Notes: a model not told the origin generated them from the letters alone. A DNA stretch of 64,000 nt from Trametes villosa (GCA_002964805.2 PUDQ02000010.1:3286001-3350000), one strand, 5' to 3'. Shown: positions 46,528 to 58,887, counted from the first letter of the stretch. Made by a program: numbers and translations.

Positions 46528-47108
46528 GGTTTCGAGTGCGATGGGGATGGGGATGGTGGGCGATCTGGGGGTACGGTGCTGTGGATAGGTGGTGTGGTGG
46601 GTTCCTGCCTCTCGGTCCCGCCGCCCGGCACTTTTGAGCGATGCGCGAGAGACGGAGGTTCATGAGTGCGTTCCAGGCGTGTTCGTATACATGATGTCAC
46701 TCACCCGCCCATCCTCACAGCTCCGTGCCTGTGAAGGTGTGCACAACCCCGCGATGCGGCGGCACAAGCTTCCCTCCGCGCCGAACATGAAGGCACTGCG
46801 AACGGCTGGACGACTGAACAAGGCCAACGCCTCGGACACCTAGGACCCGGCGCGGACAGCGATAGCTTCGAAGGCTTCCCCCGCGAAGGTGTGTCAGATA
46901 GCCTCCGGCGCCCCGTCCTGCGCTACATTGCGGCAGGCTCGCCAGTGCGTTTCCGAGCTGGATTGAGGGGGACTCCGGCGCGCTCTAAAGCCTCCCGGGC
47001 GTCGGAGGCCCGCAGATCCTCTCCTCTTGACGAGTCGGAGCTGGAAGGATGCAAGCTTGCATTCGGGCGTCAAACCGACGTGTTGCGGCGCCAAACATAC
47101 GAGATATC
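46528..47108. other. Intergenic region
   Basis: This is the upstream region of hydrophobin 4. No TATA box or other gene is seen. Confidence 0.5.
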
Positions 47109-47196
47109 TCCCGCTTAGCTCAGCTGGTAGAGCGCGTCACTAGTACGATTCGATCGTGTAATGACGAGGTCAGTCGTTCAAGTCGGCTAGTGGGAA
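47109..47196 (+). tRNA. tRNA-Thr (anticodon AGT) with a 15-nt intron, copy 2
   Basis: The mature sequence is identical to the gene at 471-558, on the opposite strand. Only the intron differs (CGATTCGATCGTGTA here against CGATCCAATCGTGTA). The same stems, A box and B box are present. A TTTTT run at 47200-47204 ends transcription. The flanks do not match those of the first copy, so the two genes were not copied together with their surroundings recently. Confidence 0.93.
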
Positions 47197-48036
47197 TGCT
47201 TTTTGTTTCTTTCCTCCGTTTATTGCAGCCTCAGGGCGCATCGCCGCGAATCCCTCCAAGATATATTCTGTCAGCCCGACAGCCCAGATATACGTATCTT
47301 GCGAACGTTGCTCCCGACGTTTAAAATTATATTCACCATACGATTCCAATTTGCAGGCATACACACGCGCAGTACTAGTAGCAGCACAACGTATGTAGAT
47401 CCTGCCACCTCGTACGCCTCCGCTGAACCAGTGAGGCAGCGTTATGGCATCCGCGCAACACCGCCAGGGTATGCATTCCCATGACCTCACCGCCGAGGTG
47501 TTCTCGGATTCATGTGCCTCGGGTTCCGCCTGTGCACAGCGGCCTTTGTGCGTCGCCGAACCTGGGGCTCGAATTATCCTCGGCGAGCGGTGATTGAGAG
47601 CCCATGATATTATGAAGGGACACGGCCCGCGCACAGGTGAGGGTGACGTACCTGTGCACCGTGGATGCTCAGATTTTCCGCGATGAGAGGTCAGCGCGAC
47701 ACGGGCTGTCAAGCGTCGGGGAGCCGATAGATGTCGGTGCTCTTGCGGCCGGGGCTATGTTAGTTCTTCGCGGTCGACGTCGAACGGGACACTCGGAGGT
47801 CGATGTGCCTGTGACGATGGGCGACGCGCTGTCCGCGGCGAAGCAGAGGCTCGGGCCTCCTTCGCTTCCCCAGCTGTGATGGACGCGAGGGAGGTTCAGG
47901 AACGGCCGACTTCGCGATAGGGGGGGTGTCGACGGCGGTGAGTCTGTACCTTGCAGTCGCGCGCGGTCAGCACTGACCCACTGCCATTCCGCAGAGCTGG
48001 GTGAACAGAGTTCAGTACAGGTTCCCCGCGGCAGAG
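47197..48036. other. Intergenic region
   Basis: No gene is supported. The 14-mer GGTTCAGGAACGGC near 47893 recurs near 49650, in both cases upstream of a hydrophobin gene. Confidence 0.5.
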
Positions 48037-48043
48037 TATAAGA
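48037..48043 (+). promoter_or_regulatory. TATAAGA box of hydrophobin 5
   Basis: It lies 87 bases before the ATG. Confidence 0.78.
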
Positions 48044-48123
48044 CTGCGCGCACCGACCCTCCCATCCCCATCGACCGCCCACACCGTCGCTCGACCCCAT
48101 CCTCCTCACCCGACTCACCAACC

Positions 48124-48575
48124 ATGCTCGCCAAACTCACCCTCACCCTCGCCGCGATCCTTGCCGTCGCCACCGCCGCCCCCAACGCGCCCGCCGACTC
48201 CGGCTCGTGCTCGACCGGCACCGCGCAGTGCTGCACGTCCGTCGGCACCGCGGATAGCGAGGGCATCGCGCCGATCCTATCCCTCCTCGGGGTCGTCGTC
48301 CAGGATCTGAGCATCCCCATTGGATTGGGGTGCTCTGGCATTACCGCAGTTGGTGTCGGGAGCGCGAGCAGCTGGTGGGTGTATTTGTATGGGTGAATCG
48401 GGCGTTGCCAAGCTGACGGCACGCGTGTAGCTCTGCCACGGCTGTGTGCTGTGACAGCAACGACGCCGGTGAGCGAGACATAGGATTGCGGCGTACCTAT
48501 TGGATGTATGCGCTGGTGCTGACACAGGTTATAGGAGGGCTCGTCAACATTGGCTGCCTCCCCCTCTCCCTCTGA
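48124..48575 (+). CDS. Class I hydrophobin 5
   Basis: Three exons. The start is MLAKLTLTLAAILAVATAAP, a signal peptide, then a short spacer NAPADSGS. Cysteines: SC, QCC, LGC, the split-codon Cys (TG|C), VCC and IGC. Exon 1 ends SSW-like before the split codon, exon 2 gives SATAVCCDSNDAG and exon 3 GGLVNIGCLPLSL. It is the most compact member with a plus-strand orientation. Spacing fits class I. It probably forms rodlet-type layers like other class I members; this is family knowledge. Confidence 0.93.
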
Positions 48576-49795
48576 GGGGGTTGGACGCACATCACCTAAC
48601 GCCTCAATAACTGATCACATCGAACTTGGAGTAGTAGCTGGTGAAGGAGCGGTAGCGGTGGGAGTGTTGAGCGGATTGGTTTCCTCGTTTGTGCTGGAGT
48701 ACTTGCTTGTAGCTGTGTACCACCATATGCGATTGTATGCGTCTGCATCCGACCACTGGTGGCGTGGCGTGATGGCTTGGAAAGAGTCCGCGGGCGCGGC
48801 GCTTTTCGCGGATAGCGGTCACGAGGGCGCGAGGGTGCGAGCGCGGTGAGCGGTTTGATGTTGATATTATGTCTGTGTACCGAAATCTTGGAGGGCGCAG
48901 TTAGTGCGTAAGCCGAACACTGTCGGCGTGACCGTGATCTCTGTATGCATATTTCTTGAAGAAGGCGCGCAGGGATCCTCGCCAGAAACGTCATTTACCT
49001 GCTCCCTCCGGCTGATATGCGCGGTGTTGCGGCGACGAGATGTGCTGCACCTGCCAGGGGCTGCACGTCCGAATCGCAAAGTGCAGCCTACCGATACACT
49101 GTATCTCATGTTTCCCTGTGTGGTTCAAGTGATAGCAGAGCTATAGTGACGTCGCAAAGCCAGGACGAAGAACAGCGTACATGACGCACCGCGGAGTAAC
49201 GATCGAGCCGCGACTGGGAATTCGTCATCGGCACGCATATACGGCGGATGAACATGTTCACCAACGAGAGACGTTCATATGCACTGTACAGCTCCAAGGG
49301 CCGGGAGAAACTCGCTCACGAGTGCCTGCGCAGCGCTCCGTCCTCGACAGCCAGGGAATGGCGATAGAGGGCCTCGAAACCAGAGCCTGAAATATCTCGG
49401 GTGCGTCACGGTGACTGAGGGTGTGCACGAGGAGAGGCGGGCTTTGATGACGTACCCGTTAATCTTACAGGCTCAGGCTTAGGCGGTCCGAGGCGAAGGA
49501 GACATACGTGCGCTTGTTGTCGGCAGGGCCGTCCGTCCACCGTTTGAGGTGTTCTTCTCGGGCGAGGCCGTCAAGACGAGAGCATCGAATAGCAACTCCA
49601 CCATGAACGCCGTCTGGCGCGTAGGTAACGTCGTCCGAGCTCCAATGGAGCAGGTTCAGGAACGGCGCGCTTCATGGACATTCGGATGTCGTCAATCCTG
49701 AGAGACGGAGGTTGGAGAGAGGCACTGGAGTCACTGCAGCGACGTCGCCTGCTGGAAGCAAGGGGTGGCAGTGGGCATCAGTCCTTGGGGAGGGG
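48576..49795. other. Intergenic region
   Basis: I see no gene in these 1.2 kb. The short GGTTCAGGAACGGC motif near 49650 is shared with the upstream region of hydrophobin 5. Confidence 0.5.
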
Positions 49796-49802
49796 TATAA
49801 GA
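49796..49802 (+). promoter_or_regulatory. TATAAGA box of hydrophobin 6
   Basis: It lies 96 bases before the ATG. Confidence 0.78.
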
Positions 49803-49891
49803 GGGCTCACCTGCCCACCGATACCTTCAGCAGCTTACAGCCGAACAACACAAACAGCCTCATCAGCCTCCTCTTCAACGCCGTTTTCAAC

Positions 49892-50548
49892 ATGTTCGCC
49901 AAGCTCACCTCCGCGTCGCTCACCGTCTTCGCAATCCTTGCCGTCGCCACCGCAATGCCGAACAACAAGCCCACTACCTCCGCCCCGGTCCCCACCACCT
50001 CTGCCCCGGCAGCGCCCTCCCTTCCTACTATCTCCCTCCCGATTCCGTCTCTGTCTCTCCCTTCCCTGCCGATTCCGTCCCTTCCTATTCCATCGCTCCC
50101 CGTTCCTTCTGCCCCCGCGCCCTCCGCCCCCGCCGGGGGCTCTGGTGGAGGTGCCGGCGGCGCTGGCGCGGGCTCGTGCACTACCGGCGCGCTGCAGTGT
50201 TGCCAGTCGGTTCAGAAGGCCAACAGCGCGGCCGTCGCCCCGATCCTCTCCGCCCTCGGCGTCGTCCTTCAGGACCTGAACGTTCCCGTCGGCCTGACGT
50301 GCTCTCCCATCGACGTCGTTGGCGTCGGGAGCTCGAACGATTGGTGAGTACAGGCGCAGTGTAGCATGTTCTGAGCTTTTGGCTGACGAGCGTGGTAATA
50401 GCTCGGCTAATGCGGTGTGCTGCGAGAACAACAACTTCGGTAAGCGGCTGGAGAAGGGGATACCCACTTTCGGCCTTGGTCTGAGACACTGACGATGGTT
50501 ACAGGCGGGCTCCTCTCGATCGGTTGCCTTCCCGTCGGTGGCCTCTAA
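49892..50548 (+). CDS. Class I hydrophobin 6 with Pro/Ser spacer
   Basis: Three exons. The start is MFAKLTSASLTVFAILAVAT, a signal peptide. Then comes a spacer of about 70 residues made of short Pro/Ser/Leu/Ile repeats (PSLPIPSLPIPSLPVPS) and a Gly/Ala run before the first Cys. The hydrophobin core follows: SC, QCC, LTC, the split-codon Cys (TG|C), VCC and IGC, ending LPVGGL. Core sequence (SVQKANSAAVAPILSALGVV) is close to that of hydrophobins 2 and 7. The spacer may act as a flexible or wall-spanning arm that holds the core away from the hypha; that is inference. The reading frame is intact through the repeats. Confidence 0.93.
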
Positions 50549-50961
50549 GCGCGCGAGCACGGTGGCGAACGCATCACAGGACTCGTGGCTTCAAGCGTCC
50601 TGGAGGAGTATGGACGAATGTAGGAGAGACGTACCGAACCGAGTAGCCTAGTATATCGAATAGCCTGTCCCTGATTGTCAGTATTGTGCACCATTGTATG
50701 CGATTGTGTGGCTTGGAGCGCAACCGTGGCCTGTAGCGTCTTCCGAGTGCCATCTTGGGAGCAATTCAAATCAGGAAAACTCCCCCCAGCAGTTTAGAGA
50801 TAATGGTGACCAAGTAGTCATCATAAAAGCGGCGACCTAGACAATTAGCAGCCGTGGGAGCTCATGGCGATAATATGAAGCTAATGTACACCCTTCGAGC
50901 TCTCATATTGTCTGATAGAAGTGCCGTAGTACCGTCCACACTCTCACACAACTAATTGTGT
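50549..50961. other. Intergenic gap between convergent genes
   Basis: The region lies between the end of hydrophobin 6 (plus) and the end of the transposase gene (minus). It may hold one end of the transposon; no clear terminal repeat was found. Confidence 0.45.
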
Positions 50962-53900
50962 CTAAAAGAATGTCATATACATATGTAAGTCGCTAAAGGA
51001 GTTCACCCAATACTGGTCACATTGGTCGAGTACCGTACTGCTACTCCACTCACGCGGCACAGTGGCGCCGCACACTGGGAAAAGGTGACAACTGCGACGG
51101 ATGTTACGTACTTCTACAATGCTAGCAAGCCGTGCGCCACCTGCATCCCGGCGACGCGTGACCTTATAAAGTCCATGGGCAGGGTCTGGGGCGGTAAAAG
51201 GAGTGAAACGCTCAACATAAGCTAGATGTCCGGGTGCGAGAACGTCGGGGAATAGGAGTTTGCACGCGGCCTCCGGAAGCTTGAAAACAAGCCGCAATTG
51301 GACGACATGATAACCTGTTTGCACATATATGAACAGGCCGTGACGGAGAGAGCTAGAGAGCACACACCTTGAACACCTGCCCGACCACCTGTACCGTCAT
51401 TCACAAGAACGGTATCAAACCGCCCGGGAACCGTCCTTCTCTGCCTGTCCTTCCGTTCAGGACGCACATGGGCAACATCCCGTAGAACGTCCATGATTCC
51501 CAGGTCTTGAGCGTCGTCGAGCGAGAACTTGAGTTTGTGGAAGACGGGAAGTTTTCGGAAAGGGAGAGCTAGGCCAATGGCAGCCTGCTCGACTTCGGCA
51601 GCGGACAGCGAGGGATCACGGTACTGGACAACGAATCTGGCGAGAGCGTCGCGGAAGAACGTAGCTCCGTATCTGGCAGCGGCATCGTCCAAGGAGAGGG
51701 CCTTGACGCTCGGCCACTTCGCAATCTTGATAGCGGTCCACGCTGAAGAAGAGCGGGCGGAAGGGAGGGGTACCAAGGATAGCTAGAGGCGCAAGATGAG
51801 CAAGATGAGAGACATCGAGAAAATGCAGCGACAACGTACAGAGGGCTGCGCAGATGGCGTCGCACCGGCTCGCTGAAGACGCCAGTGGATGTACGCCTCA
51901 TGACGTGATATCTTCTCACGTCGCTCGAGCCATGTCGTCATTTGGGGGAACTCGTCCTTGTGGTTTGTAGCGCGGTATGCGTCCTTCGCGAAATCGATGT
52001 GAAGTCGCTCGGTGTACTGCGTATCGTAGTTGTCGGTAGTGCCGAAGATCTTGATTGACTCGATGTAGTGGTCGAGGGAGTGGAGTTTGGGAATCTTGAA
52101 GTGCTGTCGAATGCCGAGCTGCTCAAAGATACTCTTGTTCGCGTGGAATCGCCGAAGAGCGTCGCCTAGGAGCGTGAGGGTGTCCGATGTATGGGCAGGG
52201 TACTGCGCGAGGTAAAGGAAGTCGAGCAGACCGCGCACAGCGCGAAGGAGACGAAGAGGAGAGTACCCGTCATTGAGCGGAAGCCCGATAATGAGTGATA
52301 AGAGAAACCGACACATGTCAGCGTGCTCCTTCCCAGTAACCCTCTGGAGCGTGGTGATACCCTTCAAGAAGAGCCGGATTTGGTGGTTGGGAGGAAGTCG
52401 CCGACAGCGCGCATCCAGCTCGGCCGCGCCGTACACGTTCTTGAGCCATGAGATTAGGTGCTTGATGACACCTTGGTAGAGCTGATGTAGGATGTCGGGC
52501 GTGATGGAACGGAAGATGTTGACGAAAGGGAGGTCTTGCCAGAACGGGTTGGCGACAGGCTTGATACCGGCCTCTCGACAAGCGCGCGAGAACGTAGCAG
52601 CTCCGTCGTCGAAGCAGTCGAGAGCGTCCAGGATCTTCTCCAGATCGCGCAAAGGACGGTCGGTCCGAGTATTCATGCCAACGTCGTCGCGGGGTATTGC
52701 GCACTTGGGGCAAGTGCCGTTCTTGCAGCAGGTGACGAGAAGTTGCTCCGGGTAATCACCGACATACATAGCGAAGATGGGGTGACCGCGCCGGGTGACA
52801 CCGTCTCCGCTCACGATGTCGATACCGTCGACTCCTGCGGTCTTCAATGGCGCGAGAACATGAGCCATACACGCGTGAAACAGGTTCGCGAGCGCGCGGC
52901 GACGCGCTGCCTTGTTCGTGATGTGTTCGAGTCGCGAGGATGGAAGGTAGGCTAGCAGAATCTGCCCACGACGCGATGGCTTCCGACGAATGTCTTTCGG
53001 GAGGTTGCCGATCGTCATGTAGACGGGATACGCCGTTTTGGAGCCGAAAACGGTGAGCTGCGTCTTGTCCGAGGAGATGATGACGGGAATGACCGTTGCA
53101 CCCGGCAGACGCTTCTCGAGTTCCTTCTTCAGGGAGCGTTAGTATGCGGGCGGAGTACAAACAGGTACTTGTACTCACCTGAGTGTCCCACCACCACTTG
53201 CCAGTGTGGACGTCGAAGTAGACCCGTGTCGTATGCCCCGCGTCGGCGTAGTGCCGTTCGGGAGCGAACACCAGAAGTCCCGCAAACTCAGGGTCTCCGT
53301 AGAGGGCGCGGATACACTGCAGAACATCGCGATAGAAGATCTCAAAGACCTCCCCGCTGAGGACGATCTCGCGCCGGGTGAACCGTGGGCGCCCAGAGGA
53401 CAGGCTGTTGTCCACGATGGAGTTCAGCTCCCGTGAGTTCTTGTATGAGAGCCCGAGAAGCGAAACGAGCTATGAGAAGGTTGGTAAGCTGCTGCTATCA
53501 TCGATAGTAAGCTCGAAGACGTACCTCCTCGATCTGAAGCAGCTCAGAAACTGCGGTAGAACCAGGGCCTCGCATCTTAGCCCATCTGGCGACTTCCCAA
53601 TCGATCCGGGAGGCGAACGGCGAATAGGGATTTGTGTTTGCGGCATCGATGTGGGACTGATATGTCTCGTAGGCGGAGCGTTCGCGCGGTGAGTTGGAAG
53701 CGGCGCCTGCTCGACTGCCGGGGAAGGGGACCACGAACGTTTTGGTGCGCAGATGTTCGTGTACGCGGGACTGTGTTGCACGATCAGGAGCACCCTCGTT
53801 GTCCAGAGAGGTCGCGTCCCCATCTTGCTGCGTATCAGTCTGTTGCAGGTCGTCTCCTTGCTCGGAACGAGCCTGTGCAGGCGCAGGGGGCTCCCAGGCG

Positions 53901-54292
53901 GTCTCCTCCTCGAGGTTGGAAGCATCGGCTTCGTCGTCGTCCTCCTCCTCCAAGACCTCTTGGCGACGCTCTTCTGCATCCTCCGAGGAAAGAGCTGGAT
54001 CGTCCTCGTTGTAGTCGTCATAGTCGTCGAATTCGTCAGCTGAGTAACTGCCGTAGTGGTCGCCCTCGAATTGGACTGGATCGGCGTCGACATCCTCGTC
54101 CGAACTCGAAGAACTACTGGGCGGTAAAGGAATGTCGGTGTCGTCAACGCTTCCGGCAGCTTGAGCATCACGGGCCGCGATGCAACGAGCCTTCTTGGTT
54201 TGCTTGTGGTGCGAGTCGAGCCCAGTGAGCGCGAAGTATCTCCGGCAGCCCAGACAGAGTAGCGGTTTCTCGGGAGTCCAAACTCTAGACAT
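50962..54292 (-). CDS. Plavaka-type transposase
   Basis: This is a DNA transposase of the Plavaka group, CACTA-related elements frequent in Agaricomycetes. The ATG at 54292 is followed by a C2HC-like zinc finger (CLGCRRYF...DSHHKQTKKARC) and a long acidic Ser/Asp/Glu region. Then come NPYSPFASRIDWEVARWAKM, FTRREIVLSGEVFEIFYRDV, YFDVHTGKWWWDTQ, PVIISSDKTQLTVFGSKTAY, VSGDGVTRRGHPIFAMYVGD, CCKNGTCPKCAIP, PDILHQLYQGVIKHLISWLK and YTERLHIDFAKDAYRATNHK. The C-terminal exons read LALPFRKLPVFHKLKF, DTVLVNDGTGG, GHLAYVERFTPF, IRRSCHLFPVCG, WVNSFSDLHMYMTFF. DGVTRRG and HxL-type acidic/His motifs of the RNase H core are present. No stop was found inside exons; introns at about 53498-53466 and 53176-53128 join cleanly. 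It may be active. A DUF6532 gene starts 357 bases away, divergently. Confidence 0.88.
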
Positions 54293-54648
54293 CAAGGCAG
54301 ATGGAAAGAGATATATTGGAGGTAAACCCGCAGATGAAGACGGACGAGAATGAGCACAGAGCTGTAGGGGTTCGGCGGCAGGAGATGAGCGTAGGAGCCG
54401 GGAGATGCAGATCGCGCGTGACCGTAGATTGTGACCGGTCGAACACTTGCCCCGCTGACCGCGTCGGGTTAAATCGTCATACGTTCCGGTCTCCCCGACG
54501 GTTCGATGGACGTGGCAACACGCTGCCCCACCGCGGCTACTTCTCAACCACCACCTACCCACCCCTCGTTCAGCCCGAAATCTTACATTCGCATTTATTC
54601 ATACTCTACTCACCTACTGCTTCCGACATCCGTCTCGGCCTCCCGCAC
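54293..54648. promoter_or_regulatory. Shared divergent promoter region
   Basis: The 356 bases lie between the start codons of the transposase (minus) and the DUF6532 gene (plus), and must hold both promoters. A possible TATA on the minus strand is ATATCTC near 54309. No clear TATA is seen for the plus gene. Confidence 0.5.
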
Positions 54649-57574
54649 ATGGGGAAAAGGCAAATAATTTTCTCTGAGGACGACGAGCCCCAAGGTGGCG
54701 ACACCTCAATGGCTGCGACATCCGACACTTCAACCAGGCGTATGCTGTTTCATGTTCGGCTTCACTGTGGGTGCCATCGCTTATTACCACCGGTCTTCTA
54801 CAGCTTCTCGTAAGACGAAGGAAGGTGCTAAGAAAAGTACGCATGCTCACTCGGTTTTCGTTGCATCGATGCTAACTCGGGCCACTACTCGCGCTAGAGT
54901 GGGAGGCGTTAGTCCCTGGACAGGCTCGAAAGCGGAAGAAGGAGACCCAGCCGCTTTCGGATGGCGAGGAAGATGACGGCGACGTCGGCTCGGGACACTT
55001 ATCCAAGTCCAAGAAGTGTAAGTGCTACTCTTCCGCATTCACTAAGATCGCTGTACTCACTCGACGATATAGCCAAGCCGAATGCCACAGGAGGGCGTTG
55101 CAACACCAAGGTGCAGCAGCCGTCGAAGCCGGTCAGGTCGAATCTGTACCGCGCCCCGCACATCGACCCAGATGCTCCATCGGATGACGAAGACGCTACG
55201 ATGGAGGACATCACGATAGAGGCAGAAGTTCCAGTTAGCAATGTACGTCCAGTACAGCAGAGTCTTGCGGCGAGCTCACATGTCTCAGGGCGACGTGCAA
55301 CAGCTCAAGAACCGTGATCCGCACTTGCAACGGGTTCCGCCGCGGTTTCGCAAGTCGCAAGATGCCAAAACTGGCACCCCGGACGATGGTGTGTCAAGTT
55401 CGGAAGATGATGGAGCAGGGCATGCTGGCTCGGATGAAGACGAGATCTCGGGGGAGGAAGAGCATACCGACGACGAGGACGCGGGACTTGAGCAGTTGGA
55501 GAAGGATCCTCGGGCGCTCGCGAAGACGTTCGCCGATGAGGTAAGTGTGCGCGCAGTTGCGCAGGCGCCCACAGCTTGTCGCCTCGCCACTAGCACCTGG
55601 GAGCATCGGTACATTCTCTTATCCCCTCTTCTTCAGACAGCCTACTGGGTAGATGAGGACGACAGTCATTCTGACGGTGACGAACATCCTCCAAAGCGGA
55701 GTGGCAAAGCTTCAAGGTCGTCCTCCAAACGCTCATCCCGTCCGGCTGTTCGCCGCTCGCCACCGCTTTCACAGCCACCCTCGCGGTCTGTAGGGCTCGA
55801 TCTCGATGATGATCTCACGTCGCAGCAACAATCCCGGAGTTCAGGGGTCTCAAGTGGAGGACACAAGCGTGCCTCTGCCGAACGCAGCGACATAGACGAC
55901 GACAATGAACCGGTGAGTTTCACTCTACCGTGATTTACCGCCGGCCAACTAATGAGACGGGACTGCAATGTAGCCTGCCAAGAAACCCTCGAAGACGAAG
56001 AGCGCTCACAAGGCCGTGGTCCAAGCTCACAAATCACACGGTACGCATAGCCTACGTGGATTTTTCTCGATGTCTCATGCGCTACCTCGTGTCCAGGCAC
56101 CTCACACTCGCCGGCGGCCGCCAAGAAGCCCTACAAATCGTCCCAGCAAGTGGCACAACATGTGCCAAAGGCGAGCACACCGAAACGGGCAACTTCGCGG
56201 CGCGAAGACGAGGTAATTGACACGCTCACTTAGTGCGCATCTGCTGACACCCTCAGAAGATTCCCAAGTTCCGCGACGAGAGCATCGCGAGCAAGGACAA
56301 GACATCCGGCCCTCGCAAGCCCAGAGGAACAGACAAGAAATCACACGCCTCAGCCAAAGTTCGGCCGGTCAAGAATACATCGCGGGCGGTACGTGACCAT
56401 CTTTAGTTATACGTGTCTACTGACAATTACCCCGACAGCCTGATTCCGACGTAGACGGCTTGACGATCGAGGATGCGTCCTCTATTGAATCGGGTTCGGA
56501 GGACTCCGGCATCGACATTGTGTTCCCCGATCGCGGGAAGCTGAAGCTCGGGGAGCAACACTTCCGCGTCCGCCGTGTCATCAAGCGCGGCATCTACATG
56601 CTCCTCAGCGACATCAGCCTGAAGAATGCCTTTCCGGACGCCCCTCAGAAGCAAGGCCAGGTCGTCTACCGCGCACTCCTAAACGCCGCAGCTGAGTTCG
56701 CCTACGATGACATTCTACGGCGCTTGAAGACGCAGAAGGACGACTACGCGGCCGAGCTGTGCAAGATTGTAAGTATTTCGCGCGTAGCTGTAAACCTGTA
56801 CTAACAGTGGCACATGTAGCCTTCGCAGCGGATCCCAACGTTCCGCGGAGGAGTGCGGAAGGTTGCAGAAGGCCAACCTTGTACCGCGTTTGGTCTGACC
56901 TTCGGCGACAAGGCGAAGGGCGATTGGCTTCAAGACGGCTTACGTTACATCTATCCATTCGATTACGAGGTGTGTACTTCCTTGGAGCCCCTTGTCTTTC
57001 GGCTTATCTGTTTGTTTGCCCTAGACCAAGACTGTGAAGGGCGCGAAGCCCTATCACCCTCCCGTCTTCGTCGAGACCCTCCGGGTAGCATTCTTCAAGC
57101 GCCCGTCAAGCTTCGGCTTCGAGATATCCAAGTTCTTCGAGTCTTCGCTGCCCGACAAGCCCGACGAGAAGGAGATTCCGGCTGCTATGCTCGCGCTCGT
57201 CGCTACGGCGGTAAGTACTAGCGTGCTTGATATGTATCTATTGCTTACACGTGTACCAGCTCCACGCAGCTATCGAAGACTGCAAGCACGGCTACACCGT
57301 CCCGCGCGACTTCACGGCTAACGACTACTGGAGCGTCTACAATGAGCATATACAGGAGCTCTCCAGTATTCGCGTGCGCGGGCCGGTCCAGTACCACGTC
57401 TTGATGCATGGGTTCTGGCGCCAGATCAGGTACGCCGGGTGCCATTCAGGCTCTGCATGTTCTGAGCTCTAATCTCTTCGCCGTCATGCTCATAGTATGC
57501 CTATGGGCAGCGCTGTGCGGGCCGGAGCCCCGCGGAAAAGCTTCCTCGATATTGATTCCATGGCTCTCGAGTGA
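54649..57574 (+). CDS. DUF6532 domain protein
   Basis: About a dozen exons. The ATG at 54649 gives MGKRQIIFSEDDEPQGGD. The first half (to about 56450) is low-complexity and charged, with acidic runs (SSEDDGAGHAGSDEDE) and basic Ser/Lys stretches (PAKKPSKTKSAHK) like a nuclear disordered region. The second half is the DUF6532 domain: VIKRGIYMLLSDISLKNAFP, YRALLNAAAEFAYDDILRRL, QRIPTFRGGVRKVAEGQP, LRYIYPFDYE, YHPPVFVETLRVAFFKRPSS, FESSLPDKPDEKEIPAAML, HIQELSSIRV and QYHVLMHGFWRQI. A final intron (GTACGCC...CTCATAG) leads to FLDIDSMALE and stop at 57574. DUF6532 is expanded in Agaricomycetes and has no known function. All exon phases fit. Confidence 0.85.
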
Positions 57575-58880
57575 GACTCGATTGCGCAGTCCCAGTCCTT
57601 GTACGTAGGGACCGACTCAGACACGTATACCCTCGTTTCATCCTCACTATGTCTGCCTGCCTGATATATGCCGCTTACCTTAATATGTTTAGTTCCGAGT
57701 ACATTACTAGTATCACTGTCCTTTCGTGACTATCATTACCCTGGATTTGCAGTTGATGTCATCGCTCACTCATTAGTAGCTTGCGAATGGACTATGGACT
57801 ACACATAATATATCGATTTGCTGCGTACGACATCGGAACATGCATGAATACCGACTGCTAAATGAGCAGCAAAATGCAACAATGAGAACAATTAGTTCTA
57901 CTCAAGTACTCATGGTCGCCGACAAACGTGGGGGACCTATCTAATTAGTGCCCAAGTCCTAAGTCCCTTCAATTATACCCTAAGAGTACTCATGAGAGCT
58001 TTTCGTCTCTCATTTGCCTGGGGTGTTTTTCCTGATCAAGTTGCATCCGAGGGGCGCCATCCAGTCAAACTGAGTGAGGTGCAGCCCGGCAGCGGCGGAC
58101 CTGAGGCCTCGTAGTAGGCCTTGCTCTTAGAGAGCTATTGCTGCCGGCGCGCTGTCAAAGGCTTAACAAACCGGGCGAGCTAGGAGTGATATAGTGGACT
58201 TACCTTGGACGAGAAACGTGAAGCAACAAGCAGATATCCCAGTGTTGTGCCTGTATGATAGCTTGTTCAACTGGTCGACAAGCTCGCTGAAGCTAGCGAT
58301 GAATACGTCGATGATAGGTGACATCACTTCACCTGGAATTCTCCAGTTAATGTGCGCGTGTGCATATATTCCCATGACGCCGACATCCGTGGCCGGCGCG
58401 TTGCGCGCCGATGTATTTTCGTAGCTGGCCGAAGAGCTGCGGTCGTAGCGCGTGCCAGAAGACACGCTTGTTTGGAGCGGGCTTCGGCGATTGGGTGCGC
58501 AAGATTGCGATACAATGGTGGCGCACCTCGGTGATGTTGAGGGTTCAAAATCTTCCGGCGAAAGACGATGAAGAGCTGGCACATGCCGCATCGGACAGCC
58601 TGCACAGTAGCGTGATTGTATACACTTCTAGTAAAGGTGCTGCTTACGCGGAGAAAGGCAGAGTTGTCTGCTCGCCGGAGTTGTTGTCCCGGCCGTGGCA
58701 ACGTGAGGCGGCGAGGTGTGAAAGCCTCATGTAGGGGACCGCTTGGATGTGGAGCAGAGGAAGGGCACGGCCGCCCTCATGCATAGTGCGCTCTCTTCGA
58801 CACGAGAGTCTGCAGCGGATGAAAGCATGCGTCGGTGGAGTGTACGATGGAATCACCGTGACTTGAGACGCCTGTTGCGG
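57575..58880. other. Intergenic region
   Basis: 1.3 kb, AT-richer than the surroundings between about 57600 and 58000. No gene was found. It could hold the right end of the transposon or plain flank. Confidence 0.5.
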
Positions 58881-58887
58881 TATAAGA
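58881..58887 (+). promoter_or_regulatory. TATAAGA box of hydrophobin 7
   Basis: It lies 87 bases before the ATG. Confidence 0.78.

Noticed and set aside
50549..58880. Terminal inverted repeats of the Plavaka element
   Set aside because: I compared the flanks by eye on both sides and found no convincing inverted match, so no element ends are claimed.
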